Shown here: one piece after another, positions 1-12,814 of the stretch | How positions within the stretch are numbered: position 1 is the stretch's first letter | Layout: every line of letters starts with the position of its first letter | Source: Hofstenia miamia | Taxonomy: Eukaryota > Xenacoelomorpha > Acoela | Length of the DNA stretch: 64,000 nucleotides | NCBI GenBank assembly: GCA_004352715.1 | Contig: SCFE01000011.1 | Coordinates: 714,418-778,417 of the forward strand | Reading direction: 5' to 3' | Made by a program: the position numbers and the translations under genes | The notes under the pieces: model-generated | Told to the model about the DNA's origin: nothing | The model's database searches: none | Seen by the model: the letters and a program-made list of their open reading frames with translations, nothing else

Positions 1-3000
1 AATCACTAATACAAAAATCTTTATGGAACCATACGGTTGGCATCAGGCGCCTATGAAGAATTTTTAAAAGAGGAGGGTCCAATTCTTATCCGAGACATAT
101 TGGCCTAGGTAGTTTTTCACCCTTTTAGCATAATCCCGTGCTCGCCCGTGCATACATGATAAATAAACTAAAAAGACAGACGGAGGTAATAAGAATAACA
201 TGAAATACTACTTTTTAGCACTTTATGTCAAACAAAAAGACTGTTCATCAATATATCGATCAGATCGTAAGAGAATGAGTTGAAATTGGCCTGCCCCATG
301 GGTGGAGGCAGGCGCAAGGCCCTCTAAATACGCCGCTGGTCGGCATATATTAACAGGGTGTGAATTTTATTTAATGTTGCTGCTATATAATTCAAAATTA
401 TTGATCCAATTTAGTATCGAATTTCAGCAAATTTCAAAATTTATATTTAAATTTCAAATTTTGTTTGAAAAATTAATTTTTCTATCACGGATTTTAATAC
501 ACTCTACAACAATTTTTTTAATGTCTTGCAAAATAAATTTTGGGGTTGTTCATTAATTTGCCATTATTTGTGCTATTCTTGTTTTCATTGCCTTATCTGC
601 AAATTTGAAGTAAATTTTTCTTGTTTGAAACAACTTCAATTCATATTGACATTGCAAAATGGTTATTTTTGAATTTGGACATAAAAAATTAATACGTGAG
701 GTAATACTATAAGAAACTCACCTATTGAAACTCTATAAATATATTATGATTATAGTTGATGACAATTTTAGGAACTAGATTATTACAAAGCTTACAAATA
801 AGTTGATTTGCATGCACATTAATATTTTTTAGTTTATCTTTGCTTATTGTAAGAATGCGATCCGTTTCGGATTTTTTTTGTAAAGTTCGGATCTGATCGG
901 ATCCGATAGGATTGGAACTTAAAATGTTGGATCGGATTCCGTCTCTGGTGGGTCATCTATTTCTGCTTCCATGCCAAATACAGAGGTTCGAAAATAATAG
1001 TAAATGGTTGAAATTGAAAAGTTGGCCTGATCACTTACTGGTCCTGTCTGATGTTTTAATATTCCGTGGTGTTGTTAAATAAACTAAGGTATCCATTTCA
1101 AGTATTTTACTTGATATTTGATTTTAAGAAATATTCATTTGAATCATATTTTACGTTAATGTAGAATATTTAAAAAATTATACATGTAATCATGTTATGG
1201 CTGGCTTCAAGTTCAAGCAATGACTGCAGTGATTTTCATTGTAAATTTTGCAACTTTCAGTTAAATATTGACGTATTAATATTTAAATACAATGACGAAA
1301 CCAAACCGAACCACTGGCAACTTTGCACAACACACTAGGCAATGTGTCCCACCCTCCACCACTGCTGAACAAATGCCTAAGCTGCAAAAGTTGTGGAGGT
1401 TGAACTCACTATATTAAGTATTCCTATAAATACTTACGGATAATAATAGACAAAACATTAGATTTTGCACCACATACATCTTCTTTTTTTACAAGGATCT
1501 CTAAACTATGTGGAATTTTGATGAAAGTAAAAAACTTCGTTCCTACGCATATTACTCTAAACTTTTATGAGTTAAACATAATGACAAAAATTCAGTGCGG
1601 TGTATAAATCTATGGTGGTGCAACGTACACAACATTTTAATGCCTATTTTGAAATTCAAAACATAATCAGAATCATAAACTTCCAAAATTCGGGTTATTC
1701 AACTAAACAATTATTCTGATAAGTAAATATGATGATTATTTATGAAATACACATTTATGAACTCCCAAGGCACGTAATAAATGTTGAGCGACAAGAATAT
1801 CGAAAAAATTTGATGGCTTTAGTAAAATAAATCATTCTTCCTACACGAGAGCACGAGCAAAACAGCAAAAACTCTCATAAAACATAACACAATTCTACAA
1901 CTTAATTAAATTGAAGGAAGAGTTATAAAGCTACTTAATTTCTATACTCAACAGTTTATTAATGAAAATATTATTACACTACCAAAAAAACAAATCAACA
2001 ACCTACTAAGAGAGATAAAAGGTACAGCAATAACTTAAATAAAAAAATGTTTAAATAATAAAATTAGTGCAGTGCGGTCCAATATACTTTAACCAGATTT
2101 TAACCGGATCTTTAAAAAATTGCACTTGCTTGGTTACAGACATCTGTGCTGCATCTATATTCATATTATATTCAAGATAAAAAGAAAAATATATTCAATT
2201 CCTACACGTCAAAATCAAATTGGTCTATTCCAGTGGCATGACCACCAAAGAGACGGAATTTGTTCAAAAATTAGACTTAAATTAAACCTACAATGAATAA
2301 ATCATTAATAAAAATAAGATGCATTGTAGGCTAAATTGTGTCTATATTGATTAATATAGATGAATGATTATTTAGATTTAACAAAAATTGACGTTATTTA
2401 TCTGAGCTTAGCTCTATCAAATTGAAAATTATTTATTCAAAATTGACTTGAAAATTGGCTTCAAGATATAGTGTAAATATACTAAGTACTTTTAACTTAG
2501 ACTAATTTGTATAGGAAACATTGATAAAATCCATTACTATATTTTTGTACATTCAAATATGATCTTCGTTAAGGAAACGACACATACATGTATGTCATTT
2601 TGTAATGTTTTTTATTGATTGGTTTCTAAAAAAATTAGACACACATAACTCACTAGCAACAAATAAATCTGAAATCTAAAAACAACGCTGTTTGTATAAG
2701 AATCGGAGCTACAAAATCTGACGTTGCTCAAGCAAGCCTGGGCGGACCTTGACTGGTCTATTTGGAGGAAACAATATAGTTCAGCCTACCATATTATCTG
2801 AACTAGGAGTGCGAAGAATTTGAAAGTTTTTGCGAAAATCAGACTTTATATTTAAAAAAGTAAATATTATCATACACTTGAACTTCTAGCCCCCGATATT
2901 TTAAGGATCTATGTATATCTGCCAACTTTAACTGAAAAATGATTTTCAAACGCTGAGCCTTGACAACATAAATTACACGAAAAAATACTTGAGAAGTGCT

Positions 3001-4150
3001 ACAAAGGAATTCTAAACCTAATTTACAAAACGTTTTCTACAATCTGTGTTACATGTGCACCACGATCTCGAACTCTACATAAAGCGCATTTGAATGAAAC
3101 TTGGAGCTCTCCCTACACAATTAAAATATTTGCTGTTAGTCGTTGTTCTCCTGATCATTATACCGCATTATTATCTGAAACTTAAGCGTGGGAAGCATTT
3201 ACATTTTTCTTAAAATATCAGAATTATTAATTGTAAAATAGTTAATTATTTTTGTCAGAAATGTTTGTCCTAAAAGGGAAGCACAATTACTCATAGATGT
3301 GGCCAAATCCAGAATTTACAGTAAATTATTTGCTGTTAACAGATGATGCTGTAAAATTGTAATAGCATAATGTGTGCAGTTAACAGCAAATCAAATTGGT
3401 TTAAGGTAACAATGCACTTTTATACTATATTTTCCATTTTTAGGCTTAGTATAAGTGTACTGTGAATTAATTTAAGTTTATGCAATATAGTGTACAGCGC
3501 ACATAATTTTATATTATTTTCAAATATATTATTTTGCATTTCTTCAATTGAAAAGAACGTATATTATATCGATGCACTCAAGAAACGTAGTTTTTCTGAT
3601 GATTTTCATTTTGTATACAATCGGAATTTGTTGCCCACATTGGAACCTTTAGCTTCTTTAAAATTTTATCTTCACTTTTAGAATAATATAATTTATCTAT
3701 TAACTATTTATAGTAATTGTGTGCATATGCATAAGTTGTGCTCCTGCTAATCAACAAATTTAGCTATTAATCAGAATTTTGAAAGTCTATTTTTACCAAA
3801 TCTTACTGTATTAGATCAATTAAGAACAAACGAAATTCAAATTTGTTAATTCATTGAATGAATTTTAGCTCAAATTATTAGTTTGAAAATTATTCAAAAA
3901 CAAATCTGAAAATACATTGTACATATTTAAGTATGTAAACAAAGAAATGCATGCAAACAGGATTCATAAAGATTCAAATCTGAAGTATTTTTAAATCCAA
4001 ATTCAAATTCGAAAATTGCAGTATCCTCGTTTACGATTGGGGCCACACATCATTGTTTCAAGGTATGGGCATCGGTCTCAAAGGCTCTAATTAACAGAAT
4101 AATAACACAATAGTTTACAAATACCGTATTTTGAAATCTAGCAAATCAAA
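1..4150. other. AT-rich stretch without a recognisable gene
   Basis: Read on both strands, this stretch shows only short open frames (the longest about 84 codons) with low-complexity, AT-driven composition and no domain I recognise. A small GC-richer repeat cluster lies at 857-942. It may be intergenic or intronic; nothing in the sequence decides which. Confidence 0.6.
857..942. repeat. Cluster of GGATC/GGATCGGAT iterations
   Basis: The words GATCCG, GGATC and GATCGGAT recur about six times in 85 bases of otherwise AT-rich sequence, on both strands because the unit is nearly palindromic. It resembles the subterminal iterations of small DNA transposons, but no terminal inverted repeat or target duplication was found. 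Confidence 0.45.
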
Positions 4151-4160
4151 TTTTTTTGTG

Positions 4161-4161
<1 letters not shown>

Positions 4162-4196
<35 letters not shown>
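4162..4196. repeat. (TA)n microsatellite abutting the Penelope-like element
   Basis: Uninterrupted TA dinucleotides directly precede the left pseudo-LTR. The second pseudo-LTR at 6403 is preceded by a short TA-rich stretch, so the run may be an expansion of the element's own edge. Confidence 0.9.
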
Positions 4197-4199
<3 letters not shown>

Positions 4200-4285
4200 C
4201 GTATTAAATTACTGAGCTTCATAAATGCGACCGCTTTCGATTCAAAATCAGAACAAATTTTAAAGGAAAACTAACTACAATTAAC
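4197..4285 (-). repeat. Pseudo-LTR, downstream copy
   Basis: It shares the core ATTACTGAGCTTCATAAATG and the later block CGATTCAAAATC with the copy at 6403-6497. It lacks a six-base segment (around CTTTAT) present in the other copy, between the two blocks. Confidence 0.85.
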
Positions 4286-4289
4286 TGCA

Positions 4290-6148
4290 CTTGATATAAA
4301 ATTTTTCTGTTTATTCATTAATCTTGATCTTATTTCTTTCATTACATATAGTGATTCTGCAATTATTGGATAGTTTGTTTTTACCAATATTTCAAAATTT
4401 TCTTTTTTAATTGGAAGTTGATGTTGGTAAATTTCTGATTTAAGGTTACCTGAAAGATGTGCTTGGATTCTTGTAGCAAAGTGTCTTCGTCCCTCTCCGA
4501 TGTAAGATTGTTGACAATCTTCATGTATATATTTATAAACTAATGAAGGAGACAGTAACTTTGCTACAGGATCTTTGTTTATTAAAATATTTTGAGTTTG
4601 TAATGATGTTAAAATTTGTATTATTCTTGATTTTTTTAATTCAAAATTTAATTTCTCTATCTTTAATTGGAAAACTTTAACTTTGTTGCTGATATAAGGA
4701 AGTTTCCAATATATTTGTTTTAAATTTGGTTCTGCATTTGATTTGATTTGGTTATGATTGTTACTTTTTAATAATATTACTTCATCTATATGTCTTTTAA
4801 TCAGTCTGTGAGGATATCCATTACTTTCTAAAATTGTATATAAATGATTAACTGCTTCAATAAAGTTGTTATAATTTAATTGTACGTTTCTTATGTTTCA
4901 TATCACATTGTGATTCATAAGGAATGTAAAATCCTGTATTTGTTGGTTTTATGTATAACTTGTTTTCATGTTTTTTCTTTTTAATGATTGATATGTCTAA
5001 GAAGTTTAAAGTTTGATCTTTTTCTATTTCGACGGCAAATTTTAGTTCTTCAACTTGCTTGTTTAAAAATCTTTTGAAATTTTCAATTTCCAACTAATTT
5101 TCAAATAATGTAAAAATGTCATCGACATATCTTAAGTATATTAATGGCTTTGGACTGATTAGTAAATGAAATTTGGACTCATAGTAAAAGCAGCCATTGT
5201 TGAACCCAATGGTGAACCCATTGCCATTCCATCAATTTGTTCATATACGCAATTATTGAACACGAATTTAACATTCAAACACGCTAGTTTGAATAAACGC
5301 CTTAGAGTTTAATGTGAGACAATAATTTGATCTTCAGGAATGAGATTGAGTATATGATTAATAGTTTTTTCAACAGGCATACTCGTGAACAACGATTTAA
5401 CATTAAAAATTGCCATAATTGATGTTTTTTCCTTGTTGGAATTGAAAGCAGTTTTAAATTTCTCTAAGAAATCTGGTGCATTTATTAAATTGTATTCTTT
5501 TGGAATGAATGGCTTAAGAATTTTATCGAGCCATTTTGCTAACTTATAATTGTATGATTTTATCATTGATAGTACAGGCCTAAAAGGAAGATCTTTATTA
5601 TTTTTATGAATTTTTGCTAGTCCATATAATTTATGAGGTTGACTTCCTATACTATGAATTTCTCTATAAATTTCTTTCGATATATCCATATTGTTTTTCA
5701 GTTTCAATATTTTTATCATTTCTAATTTCTTTGAGTATATAAGTAAGACCTTTTATTTTCTTAGGGATTTTCGGTTGTTGTAAATATGAGTAAGCAATAG
5801 TTTTAATTTGATTTCCTAATGTATTATTGTTCCTTCATTTGGTTGTTCAACAGATATTAAGGAAGAAAACATTGATTCAGTTTGAGTTTGTGCTTCATCC
5901 ATATTAAAATGGGAAGGCCAACTCATTTTCATTCCGTAAGAAAGTGCGTCATGTTGATCTTGTGATAATGTTTTACTTGATAAATTTATTAAAGTATCTT
6001 TTACTTTAAAATGATTAACATCTCTTTGTCTTTTTGTTAATAAATCAATTTTGTTCTTATGTTTGTTTTCGATATCCTTGATTATTCTACAGTTCAGAAT
6101 CTTAAAGATTTGTAGAAGTAGTATTTTATTGGGAGCTTCTCTTATCAT
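4290..6148 (-). pseudogene. PLE reverse transcriptase / GIY-YIG endonuclease, broken
   Basis: The N-terminal part (6148-5816) is hydrophilic and unassigned. At 5719-5309 is an RT region with KLYGLAKIHKNN and FRPVLS, typical of the PLE fingers. At about 5235-5190 the frame reads GMAMGSPLGSTMA (motif B), and at about 5124-5113 RYVDD (the catalytic palm motif). At 5093-4869 the RT thumb region includes LNFLDISI. The GIY-YIG domain follows at roughly 4545-4440, with SYIGEGRRHFATRIQAHL preceded by a cysteine. In-frame stops and shifts separate these blocks. The role in an intact copy would be target-primed reverse transcription, with cleavage by the GIY-YIG nuclease. No host function is implied. 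Confidence 0.85.
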
Positions 6149-6402
6149 TTCTTTAAGGTTTAATTCGTTTTTCTTAGATTGCTTAACTGTATCTTTTAAT
6201 ATAGATTTAAAGATTTTAATTGACTTTTATTGAAATGTTCACTATATGGTTTTAAATGTTGTGGTATTCATATTGAAAGAAACTTCGGGATTTACTTTAA
6301 TGATATACATTCTTTAATGAATTTTATGCGTAATTGGTCTTTTTGTATTTTTAAATGTAGCCTTCTAAATTTTTCTTTAGCTGTCAGTACTTTCGAATTA
6401 AT

Positions 6403-6497
6403 ATATGAAAGTATAAAATTACTGAGCTTCATAAATGCAACTGGTTTCGATTCAAAATCTTTATCAGAACAAATTTGTAAGGAAAACTAATTGCAGC
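6403..6497 (-). repeat. Pseudo-LTR, upstream copy
   Basis: Direct repeat of the block at 4197-4285, with ATTACTGAGCTTCATAAATG conserved exactly. On the minus strand it contains a CTGATAA, short hairpin (GATT/AATC) and GAAA series that recalls part of a hammerhead core, but the remaining stems are not visible. Confidence 0.8.
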
Positions 6498-6499
6498 AA

Positions 6500-6788
6500 A
6501 AGTGCCTGCAGTTAATGTTAACATCAGAATGAACTGTTCACAGCAAATATACCACCGCTGAGAATGAACTGATAAAAATGGAGTTGAATTAAACACATTG
6601 TGCGTATGCAGCAAAGAAGAAAATGGTCGACATGATCTCGTCCATTCCAAAGCAGTCAGTAAAAAATAAGCCTATGATAATCTTGGACTATAATTCTGTC
6701 AAAGCTGGGGTGGCTTCCATCGATCAAGTGTCAAACACCTACAATACTACGTTCCAGACAAGAAGTTGAACTATTGTTTATTTCAACA
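6500..6788. other. Short spacer without a recognisable gene
   Basis: Only short frames without domain resemblance are present between the PLE and the inverted repeat arm that starts near 6789. Confidence 0.5.
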
Positions 6789-6990
6789 CTGGCTGGGCGG
6801 CTGAAAGTGAAGACGGGGGGAAGAGAGGAGGACGGATTGAATACGGTTGTTTTTTCAGTTATTTTTCGGCATATCCTGATTAATATATTTAAAATTAGGC
6901 TAAATAATTAAAAAAACTAATCTTTTTTGCAAACTTCAAGACGGACAAAACGGTTGCAAGACGGCAATGTTTAATGCGATTAAAAACCAA
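6789..6990 (+). repeat. Left arm of an inverted repeat around an RT fragment
   Basis: The words GAAAGTGAAGACGG, TTGAATACGGTT, TTAATATATTTA, TTAGGCTAAAT and AATGTTTAATGCGATT occur in order here and in reverse complement at 8077-8213. The arms are diverged, with small insertions. Confidence 0.8.
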
Positions 6991-7151
6991 ATATTAATTA
7001 CAGCGCTGCTTAGTTATGTAGAAAATTATTTACTTCTTCCTATTCGAATATAGAAACACATATTACTACATGAAAATTAAATAAAATGGTTAATCTATGT
7101 CTTATAATAGGAGTACAGTTGTCTAATATATATTGCTAAGGCATCTTCAGG

Positions 7152-8037
7152 GTGCTCATAGCGGCCTTGAACATGACAAAGTCCTTTGATACTATCTCTC
7201 ACACTGGTATCGTCGACGAACTATCGCCTCTCAAAGAAATAAATCCTTATATCGTCAATTGGGTAGCAAGTTTTCTCACTTCACGAAAACATTACACAGA
7301 CTTTCATTGCAATGATTCTGGATACTTAATAATCAACCAAGGAGCTCCCCAATGCAGTGTTGGTAGGTACTATTGTGCAGTGAAAAATTACATATATATT
7401 TGGGGCGGCCCAGTAAGATTGTCTTATTTGCAAATGACAACAATCCTATAGTTTCGGGTAACTTAGTTCATCTCGTCACAGAGAAATTGTTGCATACTTG
7501 CATCTACAATTCGAGCAGTGCAACGCCAAGTCACATGAACTTGTTATCAAGTCGTCGTCACATCAAGCAAGTATACCTAATGTCGCGGGCATAAAGAGCG
7601 AGTCAGAGGTGAATATACTCAGCATCACTTTTGATGACAAACTATCATTCGCGAGTCATATCAATTGAATAGTAAAAATCGCAAATAGTGAAATCTATAT
7701 TCTACAACGAATTGACAGGCCAAATTACTCACCGTCTCAAATCAACAGACTCTACAAATCGTTTGTGAAATCCAAAATCCTGTATGGAGCAAGTGTTTGG
7801 GAATGACTATGTTCAGAGGAAAGCTGTTCGACTTGGAATATTATATGAATTTACACCGATTGCACAGAAAATTGAACGATCAGGTAAGAAACTATATGAC
7901 AAGATAATAGATTCTGGACCGCTCAATCCCCTCTTGTCCTACATTCCAGACAGAACAGAATATTCAAGCGAAGTAAAGACCAGCAAGCAACTAAATATTT
8001 TTTCCTATAGACTTCTACATTTTAATAATAGATAATG
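7152..8037 (+). pseudogene. Non-LTR retrotransposon RT fragment, broken
   Basis: The 5' part reads NMTKSFDTISHTGIVDEL (RT motif A, D at the catalytic position) and then YIVNWVASFLTSR. A degenerate motif C follows (LFANDNN in place of YADD). The 3' part has QRKAVRLG and SYIPDRTEY. Similar words occur in the better preserved copy at 45148-46745 (DMTKTFDTVSQ, YIVNWVRSFLSNR, HRKAVRLG, LPERTDYAE), so both belong to one LINE-like family. Several frame changes and stops make this copy inactive. The N-terminal endonuclease and the RT fingers are absent. Confidence 0.8.
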
Positions 8038-8076
8038 AATATTTATTCATTATAATTAATAGTAAATAAATAAATA

Positions 8077-8213
8077 CATAAAATCGCATTAAACATTAAT
8101 TATTAGTCTTTTTTAATCATTTAGCCTAATTGTAAATATATTAATCAAGAAATAACATAACCGTATTCAATCAATTCTCGTTCGTCCTCCGTCTTCACTT
8201 TCGCAGGCTGGAT
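8077..8213 (-). repeat. Right arm of the inverted repeat
   Basis: Reverse-complement counterpart of 6789-6990. It lies directly 3' of the RT fragment and includes a run of TAAATA repeats at its inner edge. Confidence 0.8.
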
Positions 8214-8219
8214 GTTGGT

Positions 8220-9370
8220 GCAAACAACACTTTCACTCTCTTTGAATTTTGTCATTCGAATAGGAAAAAATCACATGACCTATGACTAGCCTTCCTCAAA
8301 GCTTTGGCACTGGAGTTAACTTCAGAGCATACTAAAATTCGAGAATTGCATTGTTCTGTAATTCAAAAGGATTGCAAAATCCGTTGGAGCGGTATATGTA
8401 GCTCAAAGCAGTCATCAGTATTCTGGATCTGCAGAAAAACTCTGTTTTCTTTCCAAACTTACCGGAAAATTGAAAAGATAGCGCAATTTAACACTGACCT
8501 GTCAGATTTGTGTGTCTGTGGGAACATTCCGAAGTTGTTGATATGATTTGTATTAGTTGTAATTATGACCATTAAGTTTATGATGCATGCATTAAATTTT
8601 ATCTCTGGCAATAAACACAGTATTAATAAAATTCTTGCAAACATATCATAAATTTTATCAAATGATAACAAACAATTGAAATTAATGATAAATATATAGA
8701 TTTTGAGCAAAACACTTATTATTATACAGAATTACAACATACTAGCAGAGTGATTTCAAAAATCAAAGGTTGGTCGTTCTAGGATTAACTTACAATTAAT
8801 TACTGCATTCATGATTGTTTATTAAAGTAAATAATTTATAAAATCAAATATTTTATAAATTTTGTTTATGCTTGAATATTTAGCTGCAGTCACATTCACA
8901 ATCACAACCCTATAGTAAACAAAATTTCTGATATTGGGAAAATTTCTTAGAAAGCTTAGTTATTTATTTCGGTTAATCATAAATTGGCCTAAAAAATTTG
9001 GGTAACTATATTAAGAATGAGAAAAATAATAAAGCAATGGAAAATAATAATAAAACAATTATTGACATAAAATATCAAACAGAAAAAAACTAAAAATTGA
9101 ATTTTAGATTATCATAATGCAAAATTAAGTGAAATCTCAAACAATTTTGGTGCCAAAATCACCAAAAATACAAACATCAATTGTTAATAATCCACAGTGT
9201 TGAAACACCATATTAAGCAAATCAAATGCAAATGTTCCAATTCTTTAGATGTTGTTTTCAAATTAGACCATGATGAATGGTTGGTACCTTAATTTGTCAA
9301 TGCATTACAGGTAGTCTTGAAAGTTCTCTGTATTATTGCATACCATAATACACAACAAAAAACACAACAT
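8220..9370. other. AT-rich stretch without a recognisable gene
   Basis: Frames of at most about 83 codons occur, none with a domain I recognise. Nothing else was seen. Confidence 0.5.
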
Positions 9371-9377
9371 TTAAAAC

Positions 9378-10462
9378 ATGACAACAGTTAGAGCATTAAT
9401 GATGAGTGTGACAGACTATCTTTTTTTGCTGCAGGCATATATGAGCATGGTGATGTCACATTTTATGGATAAGCAACAACTGTGTCTTCTCATCAACTAT
9501 GAATTTTGCAGCCAATTGTCAAAAAGGCAATGCCATGACCATTTGCATGCTGCATATCTTATGAAACAGTCATGGTTTGCACAGTTCCTGAGTGGGAATG
9601 AATCTTTGAAAGACCAGTGACTGTGTCTGCAACTGACAATATCAAAGCTGTTTGAGAGCTGGTAATAGAGGATAGGCAGATTTCCTACAATCATCTACAG
9701 ACACAACTTGGGATTGGTAAAAATGTCATATCTAATCCGTTCTTCATGAGTATCTGCAAATGAAAAAGATCAAACCAAAATTTGTGTCTCACTAACTGAA
9801 TGCAAGACAAAGGGAGGCCATGGTCAATTTCTGCATATGATGCTTCTCACCTTTGCAAATGGTGATTCATCAATGGTCTGGGATATTGTTACTGGGACAA
9901 AATGTGGATAAGGCAGTGTGGTCCCCATTTCTGAAGACAATCAGCAGTCTGGTGTTTCAATGATGAGTCTCCAGAAACACAGTTTGCAGCAACATCCTGG
10001 GTTGGAAAGAAGATGGTGGTCACCTTCTTTTGCAGAGCTAGTCTTGTTGCCAATGTTCAACTACTTGGGCAGCATTCTGTCAATTCTCAGTAGTACTCAA
10101 AAACTTACCTACTTGCTGTCTTTGATGCATGGAGAGCTTGTCAGCCTAGAGAGAGGCTTCAATGCCCCTGCCTTCACATTACAATGCCCCCAGCACATTC
10201 TGCAGCTGTCACCACAGACTTCATTTTTGACAATGGAGTTTGACTGTTGCTACATTTGCCTTATTCTTAAGATCTTTCACCAGTAGACTTCTTTTTGTTT
10301 GGGTATATCAAAGAAAAATTGTGAGGCCATGAGTTTGGGTGGCAAGACAACACTTTTCTTTCATACAAGGAGGAACCTGGGAAAAATATCAGCAAATATG
10401 TGGGATAACTGGTTTAAGTGTTGTCAAATGGGCATTAATGTAAATGGTAATTATGTTGATTA
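9378..10462 (+). pseudogene. mariner-type (DD34D) transposase, heavily decayed
   Basis: Across shifting frames the blocks of a mariner transposase appear in order. These are MDKQQLCLLI at about 9469; FERPVTVSATDNIKAV followed by ELVIEDRQISYNHLQTQLGI (helix-turn-helix region) at about 9610-9715; a degenerate first-aspartate block WDKMWIRQ near 9900; TTDFIFDNG (second aspartate) at about 10215; and YSxDLSPVDFFLFGYIKEKL (third aspartate) at about 10260-10320. The end is NVNGNYVD near 10440. At least six stops or shifts destroy the frame. I could not identify the terminal inverted repeats. Intact members cut and paste at TA dinucleotides. Confidence 0.8.
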
Positions 10463-11084
10463 AAAATATATGCCTTTCTTGGCTTTCAATTGTTTTTGTT
10501 TTGATGACAGGATAATACAGAGAACCTTCAGGACTACCTATATTTTACAGCTGTATGACATTATCTTACAACAATCAGAAAAATATGTATTGTGTGTAAA
10601 ATATCTCTTAGCTAATAATATTAATCAATAACCATTATTAAAATGGTATTTAAATATTTTACCATTTAAATAGTTTTGGGGTTTGAGCTTTTTGCCAATA
10701 TAAGGACCCTTCAAGCCAAATACAGAACTCTGTTATCAACATAGCATAACTTTTTGTCCAAATGTACAAAAATTTGTGAAACATAAGAATCAAATACATC
10801 AAAAAGGATATCAAAATTTAGTCTTTGACAGCAGTTGTTTATTATGTTGTAATCTATGCTAAGTGATAAAAAATTATAATTTATTTCATGAAAATTATTC
10901 AGATAAATATTATATTGTACATATAATAAATTTTGGACTGACCCATTTAATGTTATTGATCTTCACACCTCATTCATGCTTAATTTTTGTACATCTTGTC
11001 AAAAAGATATGCTATGTCAATCTCAAGTTCTCTATGTCAGTTTGAAGGTTCCTTATGTTGGTAAAAATTGCCAAACAGTTTCTT

Positions 11085-11212
11085 GAGTTAAAGTAATTGA
11101 TTAAAGTTAAACCTTTGAAAAATTTAGAACATTACATATGTAGGAAATTAATAAAAAATAAATTTAATGATAATCTCATATTATTACTTTTTTAACTAGA
11201 TGTTTCTTAAAC
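11085..11212 (+). repeat. Interior fragment of mariner-type MITE
   Basis: It shares AGTAATTGATTAAAG, AAACCTTTGAAAAATTTAG and ATATGTAGGAA in order with 12497-12814. Both ends are missing. Confidence 0.75.
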
Positions 11213-12496
11213 ATTTGAAACATTTATGAATGTCATACAAAAGCATCATCAAATGCATGCCTAATATAATCAAGAGAAATTTGCATAATGTTGACATCAT
11301 GAGAATAAATACACAGATAATCCAAAGAATTAAATAGTGACTGCCTAAGTGAAGCACATTATCCATAAGATTTATGTACAAATAGAATATAGAAACAGCC
11401 AGATATGATCTAGCAATAACTAAACAAGCAAGTCCAGCAGTGGTATTCTATAAATGACAAGCAGCATTCCAGCTATTCCTTTATTTAGTTGGAGTTTACC
11501 TAAGAGTTGTCATTGATTTGAACAAAATATAATCTTTGGAAAATTGCAAATGAGTTATTCAAAGACTAACTATTTACAAAATTTAAGTTAAACTTACTGA
11601 CATCCCCCAATTTTAATCCATAAGCCAATCACCCATAAATGGTGATTTAATCTCAATTTGTATTTTGTCAAGGGCATTTTTTGTTTTGATGCTTCATGCT
11701 GCCCAATTCAATGAGGACAAATTTAATAGTTTTTAGAAGTTTCTTTAGGGTAGCATTGCAATTGAACCAAAAGGAATGATTGAACTGAACTCAAAAGCAT
11801 ACAAAAGTTTATAAAATTTAAGGAGGGGTGAGCTAAGCTTGAGTAGAGGACAGAGTAATCATAATGTTACTGAGAATTTGATAATCTTCATGTTTTCTGT
11901 AAGTGAAGGTTTTGATTTCTGTTCTGATAACCCTTCCATAACACATGTATTTTAGGTATCTTTGTTTTTCCAACAATTCAACAGATTGGATATTGAAATA
12001 TGTTGTACAAATATGGTATAGTATTGGATCTTTTAGAGCTATCATGAACATCAATTTAGTGTAGAGTCATTGAGGAAAATGGGGGACTTATTCACCTAAA
12101 ATAAAAAACCATCAAAATGCTACTATATAGATAATTAATTAATAGAAAATTCCATATAGTAGATGAAAGGGTTGCAATATTACTTATCTTCAAAATATTT
12201 AGTGCTAAGCTCTAATTTTTGCTGTGGCATCACAGGATCTAACTGAACTTTGATATAACAAAATACTAAGTTGAATGCTAAATGATATGAAAATATTTAA
12301 TTTTTGAACCATGGTCACTTACTATAGGGACTTTTCTATTGATTATTTAGAAATATAGTACTATTCTGATAATTTTTTAATTTTGGGTGAAAGTCCCCCA
12401 TTGAGGGGATAAGAAAGTATGACTGATTTCCTCAAGCAGTAATTTAGACAAGTACTGAAAGTCACTTTCATTATTGCTATGGTGATTATATAGCAA

Positions 12497-12814
12497 TTGG
12501 GTTGGTTTGTCAATTTAAATTCTTATGGCTGTCAGAATTTATCTTACAGGTGTCAGAAAAAGATGTAACTATGAAAATCACACTTATCCAATAGCATTAA
12601 TCAAAAAGCATTATCAATATGGTAAATAGTAAAATAATTAAAAATATTAAAATAACATTTGAAGTTTAAGTAATTGATTAAAGTGAAACCTTTGAAAAAT
12701 TTAGAAAATTATATATGTAGGAAGCAAGTGAAATATTATTTTAATGCCTTTCTCATATAGTTATTATTTTAGCTAGATGTCTCTTAAGCAATGTCCCAAT
12801 TAAGCTCATTTCAA
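12497..12814 (+). repeat. mariner-type MITE, right end missing
   Basis: It begins TTGGGTTGGTT and continues with TTATGGCTGTCAGAATTTAT, as in the complete copy at 54217-54626, to which it is inverted. It stops after TTAAGCTCATTTCAA, just before the right terminal repeat would begin. Confidence 0.8.

Larger units (their letters stand above)
4197..6497 (-). mobile_element. Penelope-like retroelement (PLE) with direct pseudo-LTRs
   Basis: The element is about 2.3 kb and reads on the minus strand. It has an RT-coding body followed by a GIY-YIG endonuclease and is framed by two direct repeats of roughly 90 bases (4197-4285 and 6403-6497). RT plus C-terminal GIY-YIG and direct pseudo-LTRs are the defining layout of Penelope-like elements. 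The coding part is broken by stops and shifts, so the copy looks inactive. The body is shorter than an intact PLE and probably lacks 5' sequence. Confidence 0.85.

Noticed and set aside
302-556. 84-codon frame near the window start
   Set aside because: Phe/Ile/Leu-rich translation typical of AT-rich noncoding DNA. No domain or splice support.
6403-6497. Hammerhead ribozyme in the PLE pseudo-LTR
   Set aside because: CTGATAA, a 4-bp hairpin and GAAA are present on the minus strand, but the invariant G of CUGANGA is A, and no partner strand for stem I or a stem III was found. The other pseudo-LTR lacks part of the core. A covariance search (Rfam hammerhead models) would settle it.
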